A stretch of DNA of 27,251 nt from Betaproteobacteria bacterium (GTDB lineage: Bacteria; Pseudomonadota; Gammaproteobacteria; Burkholderiales; SG8-39), in assembly GCA_005884335.1 (NCBI GenBank), contig VBCJ01000069.1, forward strand, positions 1 through 27,251, read 5' to 3'. Numbering within the stretch: position 1 is the stretch's first letter; every line of letters begins with the position of its first letter. Position numbers and translations under genes: made by a program. Below are positions 17,311 to 24,450 of the stretch, one piece after another. The notes beneath the pieces are model-generated. The model was not told where the DNA came from. It saw only the letters and a program-made list of their open reading frames with translations, and searched no databases.

Positions 17311-17907
17311 CTACGGGCTGAAATCGAATTGGAGCCCGAGAGCCGCACCGGAGAAGCGCAGGCGGAAATCCGAAATGTCGGGCAGCGCCTGTCCTTTGGC
17401 TTCCCAAGCCGCGTAGCCGGCGCGCACCGTCACGTTCTCTCCCAGTGCCTGTACTAGGAAGACTTCGGCTCGGGCTGCCCGGTTGACGCCATCTGTCGCC
17501 GAGACGAATCCGGCGATGCGCGCCTGAACGCTGGTACCCGGGCGCAGGCGCCAGATGAGTCCGACCCCGCCTTGCGGTCCCAAGTTGGAGAAATGCTGGG
17601 AGGCCTGCTGGCTCATCGAGGAAACGGTCAGGTCGAGCCAGGCGTAGCCCAATCCGGCGAAGGTATCCAATCCAAGCGAGCGACCGCCGAAAAACTTGCG
17701 CCAGCGCCACGAAATGTCGGCGAAATGAAAATCGAAGTCATTTCTGAGTTGTTGCGGCGCTAAAAACGTCGTGTTATTGAGGATGACCGGCGACTGGCCG
17801 GCGGCGAGAGACTGGGAGTCGCCGCCTCTTGCCCTGAATGCTTCGAACTCCAATGCGTGCCCGTCCCGAGGCTGGGAAGGCGATTCCTTGCTCTGGGTCA
17901 GGTTCAC
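17311..17907 (-). CDS. Outer-membrane beta-barrel-like protein, probably 5'-truncated
   Basis: The 198-residue frame (GTG at 17907) has alternating amphipathic strands with aromatic girdles: FDFHFADISWRWRKF, GLDTFAGLGYAWLDLTV, GGVGLIWRLRPGTSVQARIAGFV, VTVRAGYAAWEA and a final FSGAALGLQFDF. This is typical of an outer-membrane barrel ending near an aromatic residue. There is no signal peptide; the N-terminus starts with a polar NLTQSKESPSQPRD, and no better start is visible upstream. The real gene may have lost its 5' part. No clear family. Confidence 0.55.
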   Translation of the reverse strand: MNLTQSKESPSQPRDGHALEFEAFRARGGDSQSLAAGQSPVILNNTTFLAPQQLRNDFDFHFADISWRWRKFFGGRSLGLDTFAGLGYAWLDLTVSSMSQQASQHFSNLGPQGGVGLIWRLRPGTSVQARIAGFVSATDGVNRAARAEVFLVQALGENVTVRAGYAAWEAKGQALPDISDFRLRFSGAALGLQFDFSP

Positions 17908-17977
17908 GCTCCCCCTGACAGAAGGATGGATCCTCCTTGGTTGGCGATGCGAGCTTAGCGAATCGCCCCGTCCTTTG

Positions 17978-18736
17978 CTAGCTTACCCGCCCGGCCGGAT
18001 CCTGACGGTAGAAAAGCGCGAACTGCCGGTACAGCTCCGGCCAGTCGCGCGCGAGCACGGCGGATTCGGTGAAGAAAGCTTCGCTCATCACGGCGAAGAA
18101 CTCGGCCGGGTGCTCGGCAGCGTACTCGTCGATGAAGGTCGGACGACCTGAGTCCACTTCGTTGCAAAAACGTTCGTAGGCTCCTTCGAGAATCCTGCGC
18201 CATTTCGCGGCATCCATTCCGGCGCGCGCCGCGGGAAAATCCGCGTCGCCCGCTCCATCCATGTGGATCTTGTGCGCGAATTCGTGGATCACCACGTTGT
18301 AGCCACGCTCGGCCGATCCCACGTCTTCCCAAGACAGGATCACCGGGCCGCCCGGCCAGGCTTCCCCGGCGAGTTCCTCGTCGAAGGTGTGCACGATCCC
18401 GTCCTGGTCCATTTCTTCCTTGCGCACGCGGAATTCCCCGGGATAGACGATGACGCCGACCCAGCCGTTGTAGACGTCCAACCCGAGATTGAGAATCGGC
18501 AGGCAGGCCTGCGCGGCGATCGACAGGCGCACTTCGTCGGTGAGCTGAAGGCCCTGCGCGCCATGCATTTCCTTCTCCGCGAGAAAGACGACGACGAGCT
18601 GCTTGAGGCGTGTCGTTTCCTCGTCCGACAGGCCGCGGAGAAAGGAGAGCTTGGAGGCGACTCGTGTCCACAGCGCTTCGTCGATACGGGCGCTCTTCAG
18701 CACGCGCTTGCGGCGCCAGTTGCGTAGAAAGCCCAT
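17978..18736 (-). CDS. mtfA: MtfA-type zinc metallopeptidase (M90 family)
   Basis: MtfA is a cytosolic zinc aminopeptidase known in E. coli for binding the Mlc repressor of the glucose PTS. The product has 252 residues, the usual length. The zinc motif HEFAHKIH (151-158) and the downstream acidic EYAAEHPAEFFAVMSEAFF match the family, and LPILNLGLDVYNGWVGVIVYPGEF is a conserved MtfA block. The ATG at 18736 directly abuts the stop of the EamA gene (TAGATG), so the two are translated together. Confidence 0.92.
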   Translation of the reverse strand: MGFLRNWRRKRVLKSARIDEALWTRVASKLSFLRGLSDEETTRLKQLVVVFLAEKEMHGAQGLQLTDEVRLSIAAQACLPILNLGLDVYNGWVGVIVYPGEFRVRKEEMDQDGIVHTFDEELAGEAWPGGPVILSWEDVGSAERGYNVVIHEFAHKIHMDGAGDADFPAARAGMDAAKWRRILEGAYERFCNEVDSGRPTFIDEYAAEHPAEFFAVMSEAFFTESAVLARDWPELYRQFALFYRQDPAGRVS

Positions 18737-19630
18737 CTAGCGTTTCGAAGTAAGCACCACGCCACCGAGCACGAGGGCAAATCCGGCAAGGTGATAGAGA
18801 TGCAGTCGCTCGCCGAGCAGGATTACCGCGAAGAGCGTGCCGAACACCGGGATGATCGGATTGAAGAAGCCCGCAACGTTGGGTCCCACGATCGGCACTG
18901 CGCGATTCCAGCAGATGTAGGCGACGACCGAAGGAAAGACGGCGAGATACCCTATCGCGACCACGGTTTTCGGCGATACGAGCATCGTACCGCCCGCCGC
19001 GATCTCCCCGAGGTAGAACGGAAGCGAGAATACGGCACCTGCGGCAACCGTGACGAAAACGAACGACAGCGGCTGAAGCGGCGGGCGCCATTTCAGAAGC
19101 ACCGTGTAGATCGCCCAGAGCAGCGCGCCGGCCAGGAGCAGGAGATCGCCCGGATTGAGCGAAAGCCGGGCGAGCGCCGGAACATCGCCTGCGCCCATGA
19201 TGCAGACGACGCCGGCGAGCGAGAAAACCATTCCCGCGAGCTGCCTGCCGCTGACGGTGAGCTTGAGCAGCCACCAGGAAAGCGGGATTATGAAAAGCGG
19301 CAGCGAGGCGTTGAGCAGCGTGGCGTTGACCGCCGTCGTGTAACGCACGCCCCAGTAGCCGAACATGGTGAACCCCGCCGTTCCGATCACGCCGAAGGCG
19401 GCGAGCGCGGGAAGATGGCTTCGGACGAGCTGCGCGTCCTCGCGCAGCTGTGCGGCGGCAAACGGGAAGATCAGAGCCGCAGCGAGCGCCCAGCGCCAGA
19501 AAACCAGCGCGAATGGCGGCACGTCGAGGTACACCGCGCGCGCCGCCACCCAGTTGCCGCCCCAGGATGCGGCGGCGACCAACAGCAGCAGGGTGGGCAG
19601 CATCCGTCGCTGCGGGAGGGTGTCGGGCAT
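18737..19630 (-). CDS. EamA/DMT-family transporter
   Basis: This inner-membrane metabolite exporter of about 297 residues has ten predicted helices as two EamA repeats. Recognisable parts are LLLVAAASWGGNWVAARAV, FALVFWRWALAAALIFPFA, the loop-helix TTAVNATLLNASLPLFI, SLAGVVCIMGAGDVP, LLLAGALLWAIYTVLLKW, and FFNPIIPVFGTLFAVILLGERL near the C-terminus. The substrate is unknown. The start is uncertain: ATG at 19630 is preferred because the earlier ATG at 19681 would add a proline-rich, non-transmembrane leader and nearly meet relA. It is divergent from relA and cotranscribed with mtfA. Confidence 0.9.
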   Translation of the reverse strand: MPDTLPQRRMLPTLLLLVAAASWGGNWVAARAVYLDVPPFALVFWRWALAAALIFPFAAAQLREDAQLVRSHLPALAAFGVIGTAGFTMFGYWGVRYTTAVNATLLNASLPLFIIPLSWWLLKLTVSGRQLAGMVFSLAGVVCIMGAGDVPALARLSLNPGDLLLLAGALLWAIYTVLLKWRPPLQPLSFVFVTVAAGAVFSLPFYLGEIAAGGTMLVSPKTVVAIGYLAVFPSVVAYICWNRAVPIVGPNVAGFFNPIIPVFGTLFAVILLGERLHLYHLAGFALVLGGVVLTSKR

Positions 19631-19702
19631 CGGGGGTCTTGGAAAAAACGGATTATCCGGGACAGTGCCCCTGTATGCCATAGCGTGGGATAAACTTCGA
19701 GC

Positions 19703-21883
19703 ATGGTTTCCACTACGCGCTCAGATCTCGCCGACGCAGGCGAATCCGATGCCATGTATTCCGGGTTGGCGGACGAGGAGCGTCGCGCGCTCGTGCGCGC
19801 ACGCGAATTCGCGGCGAACCTCTACGGCGAAAAGCTGCTCGGTACGGGCGAATCCGCTTACGAGCACGCTCTGGGAGTCGCTCGCAGCGCCGCCGAGCTC
19901 AGGCTCGACGCAGACGCGCGGGCCGCCGGGCTCCTTTTCGCCGCACCCGCATATCTCCCGGGAGCCGATGAAAAGCTGAAGGAATCGTTCGGCGCGGCGA
20001 TCGCCTCGCTCGTCGCCGGCATCAGCCGGCTCAACCAGCTGCGGGTCGTCATGAAGACGGCGGCCGTGGGCAAGGATTCCGGGCCGCAGGCCGAGGTGCT
20101 GCGCAAAATGCTGCTCGCCATGGTGGAGGATATCCGCGTGGTGCTGCTGCGCCTTGCGAGCCGCACCCAGACGCTGCGCTGGCTCGCGCGCGCCCCGCAT
20201 GCCGAGCGAGCGCAGCTTGCGCGCGAGACGCTCGACATCTACGCGCCGCTCGCCAATCGCCTCGGCGTGTGGCAGCTCAAGTGGGAGCTTGAAGACCTCT
20301 CGTTCCGCTACCTCGAGCCCGAGCTCTACAAGCGCATCGCCGGCCTGCTCGAGGATCGCCGCAGCGAGCGCGAACGCTTCGTCGAGCAGGCGATCGCCGA
20401 GCTCGCCGACGAGCTCGCCCGCGCCGGAATCCGCGCCGAGATCAGCGGCCGGCCGAAGCACCTCTACAGCATCTATACGAAGATGCGTGCGAAGTCGCTC
20501 GACTTCTCGCAAATTCACGACGTGAGCGGCCTGCGCGTGCTGGTGGACGAGGCGAGGGACTGCTACACGGTGCTCGGCGTCGTGCACAACCTGTGGGCGC
20601 CGATCCCGAGGGAATTCGACGACTATATCTCTCGGCCGAAGGCGAACCTCTACCGCTCGCTGCACACGGCAGTGATCGGTCCGGAGGGGAAGGCCCTCGA
20701 AGTGCAGATCCGCACCCGCGAGATGCACCGCGACGCGGAGCTGGGCGTCGCCGCCCACTGGCGCTACAAGGAAGGGGCAAAGCGCGCAACCGGCAAAGGC
20801 GATCCCTTCGACGAGAAAATCGCCTGGCTGCGGCAGATGCTTGCGTGGCGCGACGAGATCGTCGACGCCTCGGACTGGATCGAGCAGTCCAAGCACGCCG
20901 TCCTCGACGACACCGTCTACGTGCTCACGCCCCAGGGCAAGGTCATCGACTTGCCGCAGGGGGCGACGCCCGTTGACTTCGCGTACGCGCTGCACTCCGA
21001 CATCGGCCACCGCTGCCGCGGCGCCAAGGTGAACGGGGCCATCGTCCCGCTCGATTATCGGTTGAAGAATGCGGAGGCGATCGAGATCATTACCGCCAAA
21101 ACCGGAGGCCCTAGCCGCGACTGGCTCAACCCCGCGCTCGGCACCATCAAGAGCTCTCGCGCGCGCAACAAGGTGCGCCAGTGGTTCAACAGCCGCGAGA
21201 TCGCGAGCGTTGTCGCTGCCGGCCGCGCCGCGGTGGAGCGCGAGCTGCAGCGCGAAGGAAAGCGCGCCGCGAGCCTCGAGGATCTGGCAAAGCGTCTCGG
21301 CTTTGACGAGCCCGATGAGCTTTTTGCGGCGGTCGGGCGCGAGGAAGTCGGCTCGCGGCAGCTGCAGACCGCGGTGCGCGGCGGGACGAAACGGACGCCC
21401 TCGCCGGAAATTCCGCCGCACCGTGCTCGGGCCGGACAATCGAGCAGTGGGATTCTCGTCGTCGGCGTCGAGCGCCTGCTCACCCAGCTTGCGCACTGCT
21501 GCAAACCCGCGCCGCCCGACCGGATTTCGGGATTCGTCACCAAGGGGCGCGGCGTCTCGGTGCACCGGCGCGACTGCACGAGCCTCGCTCGCCTCGTCGA
21601 ACGTTTTCCCGAGCGCATCATCGGCGCCGATTGGGGCAAGCGCGGCGCTCAGGCGTACCCCGTGGACATCGTCGTTCGCGGTAACGACCGGCAAGGGCTG
21701 CTGCGCGACGTGACCGAAACGCTGGTGCGCGAGAAGACCAACGTGATCGCGGCGAAGACGCAGACCCGCAACGACATCGCATCCATGTACTTCACCGTCG
21801 AAGTCGAAGACATCGACCAGTTGCAGCGCGCCCTGTCCGCGATCGAGGACGTGCGCGGTGTTCTCGCTGCGGCGCGGCGCTGA
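19703..21883 (+). CDS. relA: GTP pyrophosphokinase RelA (stringent response)
   Basis: RelA makes (p)ppGpp from GTP/GDP and ATP when uncharged tRNA enters the ribosome. The product has 726 residues. The N-terminal HD region (about 40-200) is degenerate and lacks the usual His-Asp pair, so hydrolase activity is not expected. The synthetase domain (about 240-400) has GRPKHLYSIYTKM, and REFDD (around residue 303) carries the acidic EFDD motif of monofunctional RelA. A TGS domain (VYVLTPQGKVIDLPQGATPVDFAY) follows, then the zinc-finger region with HCCKP, and a C-terminal ACT domain (NDRQGLLRDVTETL). An ATG at 19754 is an alternative start. The gene looks intact. Confidence 0.95.
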   Translation: MVSTTRSDLADAGESDAMYSGLADEERRALVRAREFAANLYGEKLLGTGESAYEHALGVARSAAELRLDADARAAGLLFAAPAYLPGADEKLKESFGAAIASLVAGISRLNQLRVVMKTAAVGKDSGPQAEVLRKMLLAMVEDIRVVLLRLASRTQTLRWLARAPHAERAQLARETLDIYAPLANRLGVWQLKWELEDLSFRYLEPELYKRIAGLLEDRRSERERFVEQAIAELADELARAGIRAEISGRPKHLYSIYTKMRAKSLDFSQIHDVSGLRVLVDEARDCYTVLGVVHNLWAPIPREFDDYISRPKANLYRSLHTAVIGPEGKALEVQIRTREMHRDAELGVAAHWRYKEGAKRATGKGDPFDEKIAWLRQMLAWRDEIVDASDWIEQSKHAVLDDTVYVLTPQGKVIDLPQGATPVDFAYALHSDIGHRCRGAKVNGAIVPLDYRLKNAEAIEIITAKTGGPSRDWLNPALGTIKSSRARNKVRQWFNSREIASVVAAGRAAVERELQREGKRAASLEDLAKRLGFDEPDELFAAVGREEVGSRQLQTAVRGGTKRTPSPEIPPHRARAGQSSSGILVVGVERLLTQLAHCCKPAPPDRISGFVTKGRGVSVHRRDCTSLARLVERFPERIIGADWGKRGAQAYPVDIVVRGNDRQGLLRDVTETLVREKTNVIAAKTQTRNDIASMYFTVEVEDIDQLQRALSAIEDVRGVLAAARR

Positions 21884-21891
21884 CCAAACCC

Positions 21892-21906
21892 GGCCCAGAA
21901 ATTGCT
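21892..21906 (+). promoter_or_regulatory. Sigma-54-type promoter (first small gene)
   Basis: GG (21892-21893), ten bases, then GC (21904-21905), within GGCCCAGAAATTGCT. The -12 half TTGCT is perfect; the -24 half departs from TGGCACG at three positions. The distance from the GC to the start codon is 36 bases, the same as for the second small gene. Confidence 0.5.
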
Positions 21907-21940
21907 CCCCTTTCCCTTCCGCAACCTGGACGGAGGGAAC

Positions 21941-22141
21941 GTGAAAATCTTGCCCAAGGAGGAGTTCAGGGATTTGGCCGCAAAAAACGGCTGGTCCGAG
22001 GCTTTTGCGGAGGGCTACCTCGATGGCACCGCGGCACGCAGATACGGCACGCAAACTCCAAACTATCCCCTGAACGACCTGGACGAGTATCGCCAGGGAT
22101 TTCTGGCCGGCTACTCCTTAACAAGGATGAAAAGATGTTGA
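21941..22141 (+). CDS. Small protein, paralog of the next gene, unknown family
   Basis: The 66-residue protein starts at the GTG at 21941 with GGAGG five bases upstream; the frame is open to 21902 but that part contains the promoter. The core, residues 18-57, aligns without gaps to the core of the protein at 22250-22456: S.A(F/Y)..G..DG..AR..G.....Y....(L/I)D(E/D)Y..GF.AG(Y/F), 15 of 40 identical. It has no signal peptide or membrane helix and is rich in Gly, Tyr and charged residues. The function is unknown. Confidence 0.7.
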   Translation: MKILPKEEFRDLAAKNGWSEAFAEGYLDGTAARRYGTQTPNYPLNDLDEYRQGFLAGYSLTRMKRC

Positions 22142-22199
22142 GGCACGATCTGACTCCGGCGGCTTACACCTAAAGCACGTCGCCTCGAATCAGCGTCAC

Positions 22200-22215
22200 T
22201 GGCACGGTGCTTGCT
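22200..22215 (+). promoter_or_regulatory. Sigma-54 (RpoN) promoter, full consensus match
   Basis: TGGCACGGTGCTTGCT matches TGGCACG-N4-TTGCW at every defined position, with GG at 22201-22202 and GC at 22213-22214 (N10 between). The start of transcription would be near 22226, 24 bases before the ATG at 22250. It is intergenic and correctly oriented. Confidence 0.8.
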
Positions 22216-22249
22216 GACTTAAGGGTGGGTATCACTTCGGGAACCGGTC

Positions 22250-22456
22250 ATGGGAACAGTGACAGAGTTCAAGACCCTCGGGAATGAAGGTCCTTCGGCC
22301 GCTTATACCAACGGAGTCGCCGACGGGAAGTCGGCGCGCGCTGTAGGCAGCGCGCTTACTCTCTATCTTCAGGTGGGAATCGACGATTACGCCAGGGGCT
22401 TCCGCGCGGGGTTTTTTGGTCAGGTGAACCACGCCGGGACCATGGACGAGCGATAG
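22250..22456 (+). CDS. Small protein with the G..DG..AR motif, RpoN-driven
   Basis: The 68-residue protein starts at the ATG at 22250. The conserved block is AAYTNGVADGKSAR, then YLQVGIDDYARGFRAGFF, shared gaplessly with the protein encoded upstream. The N-terminus MGTVTEFKTLG and the C-terminal tail differ between the two. No signal sequence and no recognised domain. It forms a complete transcription unit: a consensus sigma-54 promoter, this gene, and an intrinsic terminator at 22505-22528. The Shine-Dalgarno is weak. The function is unknown. Confidence 0.75.
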   Translation: MGTVTEFKTLGNEGPSAAYTNGVADGKSARAVGSALTLYLQVGIDDYARGFRAGFFGQVNHAGTMDER

Positions 22457-22504
22457 CTCGTTCGCAACGCCGGTCGGCAATAGAGGAAGATTCAACGAAC
22501 GCAG

Positions 22505-22528
22505 GGTGTGCGGGATCCGACACCTTTT
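22505..22528 (+). terminator. Rho-independent terminator of the RpoN-driven small gene
   Basis: GGTGT (22505-22509), one bulged base, CGG, a three-base loop, CCG, then ACACC (22520-22524), followed by TTTT. It lies 48 bases after the stop of the small gene at 22250-22456. Confidence 0.7.
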
Positions 22529-22550
22529 GACGCCCGGTCAACATGAAGCG

Positions 22551-22576
22551 AAAAGCCCACGCACGAAGCCTGGGCT
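22551..22576 (-). terminator. Rho-independent terminator of the minus-strand small gene
   Basis: On the minus strand AGCCCA pairs with TGGGCT (22554-22576) around a short interior, followed by TTTT. It lies 18 bases past the stop of the gene at 22595-22831. Confidence 0.6.
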
Positions 22577-22594
22577 GGGTGAGGTTGTCTCGGC

Positions 22595-22831
22595 TCAATG
22601 CATGGGCAACAGCCGGTGCGCCGCGCCGTCGAGGATCCGCGCCGTCCCACGCATCGCGCGCGCCGCAGCTTGACAGATCTTCGCAAGTGCGTGCTTGACG
22701 GAGCGCCACGCCTCGATGCCCAGGTCGAGCAACGCCTCGAAGCGCTCCGCGGCATCGAAACTTGCCGCGTAGCGACGCTGCACGTTGGGCGGCAAAGAAG
22801 CAAGGGCGTCCTTCCAGAACAGTGTAGTCAT
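22595..22831 (-). CDS. Small helical protein of unknown function
   Basis: The 78-residue protein starts at the ATG at 22831, with AGAGGAA as a ribosome binding site. The N-terminus MTTLFWKDALASLPPNVQRRY is followed by probable amphipathic helices (FDAAERFEALLDLGIEAWR, VKHALAKICQAAARAM) and ends HRLLPMH. No signal peptide. It is not similar to the two plus-strand small proteins. A sigma-54-like promoter at 22879-22894 and a terminator at 22551-22576 frame it as its own unit. I recognise no family. Confidence 0.65.
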   Translation of the reverse strand: MTTLFWKDALASLPPNVQRRYAASFDAAERFEALLDLGIEAWRSVKHALAKICQAAARAMRGTARILDGAAHRLLPMH

Positions 22832-22878
22832 GGTCTTCCTCTTGGTTGGAATCAGCAGGCGATCTATGCCGACGTCAT

Positions 22879-22894
22879 AGCGATTTCTGTGCCA
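22879..22894 (-). promoter_or_regulatory. Sigma-54-like promoter (minus-strand small gene)
   Basis: The minus strand reads TGGCACAGAAATCGCT. The GG-N10-GC spacing is exact and TGGCAC is perfect; two positions differ from the consensus (G to A after TGGCAC, T to C in TTGC). It is 49 bases upstream of the ATG at 22831, in the correct orientation. Confidence 0.6.
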
Positions 22895-23072
22895 CACCTG
22901 ACTATCCTTGTGAATTCAAGGCCAACGCTGTGGCGCAACTCGGCCGATAGCGGGCAAAGCCGTCGTCAAATTGCGACGCGGACCGCCAGCGGATTTGGCA
23001 ATCGACTGATTTATGGATTGTTCTGGTGTCGCCTGCCGGCAACAACGGCGGAAGATGAGCGAGCCCGGCTGG

Positions 23073-23078
23073 TAGAAT
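23073..23078 (+). promoter_or_regulatory. Possible -10 box of the surE operon
   Basis: TAGAAT lies 71 bases before the surE start. The -35 region is poor. Confidence 0.35.
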
Positions 23079-23148
23079 GCGCCGCGTGTACCCGCGCTTC
23101 CGCTCAATCCGACTGTGATCTTTCAATAGTCAAAGGGTTAGAGTACGA

Positions 23149-23895
23149 GTGCGCATTCTGCTCAGCAACGACGACGGGTACTTCGCCCCCGGCATCGCGA
23201 TCCTCGCAGAAACGCTCTCCGGCCTTGCGAGCATCACCGTGGTCGCGCCCGAGCGCGACCGCAGCGGCGCCTCCAACTCGCTCACCTTGGATCGGCCGCT
23301 TTCGGTGCGCAAATCCGCGAACGGCTTCCAGTTCGTAAACGGCACGCCGACGGACTGCGTTCACCTCGCTGTGACCGGATTGCTCGAGGAGATGCCCGAC
23401 ATGATCATCTCCGGCATCAATCTGGGCGCAAACATGGGCGATGACACCATCTACTCGGGCACCGTCGCAGCAGCGACCGAAGGCTATCTGCTCGGCATCC
23501 CGTCGCTGGCGATCTCGCTCGCGAGCAAGGCCGGCAGGCACTACGACACCGCTGCACGCGTGACGCGCGAGCTGGTCGAGCGCTTCCAGAACCGTCCTCC
23601 GCGCGAGCCCGTATTACTCAACGTGAACGTCCCTGACGTTGCCTACGAGGCGCTGAAGGGTTTCGAAGTGACGCGGCTCGGCAAGCGCCACAAGGCCGAG
23701 CCCACCATCAAGACCAAGACTCCCCGCAACGAGACGGTGTACTGGGTGGGCGCCGCGGGGAGTGCGCAGGACGCCGGGCCGGGGACAGATTTTCACGCCG
23801 TCGCGTCCGACTGCGTGTCGCTCACGCCGCTGCAGATGGACCTTACGCATCAGCAGCAGATTCCCGTAATCAAAACGTGGCTGACGGCCGAATAG
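23149..23895 (+). CDS. surE: 5'/3'-nucleotidase SurE
   Basis: SurE is a metal-dependent phosphatase acting on nucleoside monophosphates, in a conserved stationary-phase operon with pcm, nlpD and rpoS. The product has 248 residues from the GTG at 23149. The metal-binding N-terminus MRILLSNDDGYFAPGI carries the Asp pair; VVAPERDRSGASNSLTL and SGINLGANMGDDTIYSGTVAAA supply the remaining active-site residues. The C-terminal VTRLGKRHK and SLTPLQMD are typical. Its stop shares one base with a GTG of the downstream pcm remnant (TAGTG). Confidence 0.97.
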   Translation: MRILLSNDDGYFAPGIAILAETLSGLASITVVAPERDRSGASNSLTLDRPLSVRKSANGFQFVNGTPTDCVHLAVTGLLEEMPDMIISGINLGANMGDDTIYSGTVAAATEGYLLGIPSLAISLASKAGRHYDTAARVTRELVERFQNRPPREPVLLNVNVPDVAYEALKGFEVTRLGKRHKAEPTIKTKTPRNETVYWVGAAGSAQDAGPGTDFHAVASDCVSLTPLQMDLTHQQQIPVIKTWLTAE

Positions 23896-24450
23896 TGCTC
23901 CAGAAAACCCGCGGCATCGGAATGACCTCGCAGCGCACGCGCGACCGCATGGTCGCGCGCCTGCGGGAGAAAGGCATACGCGATGAGGTGGTGCTCGCCG
24001 CGATGGCCGCCATTCCGCGCCATATTTTCATCGAGGAAGCGCTCGCCAGCCGCGCCTATGAGGATACCGCCCTGCCGATCGGCTTCGAGCAGACCATCTC
24101 GCAGCCCTTCGTGGTGGCGCGCATGATCGAAGCTCGAGCGCATTGCAGGATTGCTCGAAAAGGCGCGCGGCAACCTGCGCCCTTTGCATCTGTCGAACCT
24201 GAGGTTGGTGCACGCCGACGGCACGCGGGGATTGCCCGAAGCGGCGCCTTTCGACGGCATCATCGTCGCAGCGGCGACGCCCGGGATTCCCGGCGCGCTT
24301 TTGCAGCAGCTTGCGCCGGGTGGCAGAATGATCGTGCCCGTGGGAAGCGGCGATCAGGCGCTGTGCCTCATCGAGAAGACTCCGAGCGGATTGACGGAAA
24401 AATGGCTCGACGCGGTGCATTTTGTGCCTTTGAGAGGAGGCAAGCAGTGA
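23895..24450 (+). pseudogene. pcm: Protein-L-isoaspartate O-methyltransferase Pcm, internally deleted and frameshifted
   Basis: Pcm repairs isoaspartyl residues using S-adenosylmethionine. The first frame (GTG at 23895, or ATG at 23922) reads GMTSQRTRDRMVARL through YEDTALPIGFEQTISQPF and VVARMIE. Near 24129-24136 it jumps to VERIAGLLEKARGNLRPL in another frame, which ends at 24450 with VHFVPLRGGKQ. About 35 residues are missing, including the SAM-binding motif I (usually VLEIGTGxGYQ), so no active enzyme could form as written. The first frame otherwise reads through out of frame and joins nlpD in frame, producing a false long ORF. Assembly error is the alternative. Confidence 0.88.

Larger units (their letters stand above)
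22832..23148. other. Intergenic region of 317 bases between the small gene and surE
   Basis: It holds a minus-strand sigma-54-like promoter (22879-22894) and, near its right end, a possible surE -10 box (23073-23078). The middle, about 22920-23050, shows no coding frame with a ribosome binding site, no tRNA and no repeat that I can see. Confidence 0.6.

Noticed and set aside
18791..19693. Open frame of 300 codons on the plus strand
   Set aside because: It is antisense to the EamA transporter, strongly charged and without domains.
19721..22054. Open frame of 777 codons on the minus strand
   Set aside because: It is antisense to relA and to the first small gene; no recognisable protein sequence.
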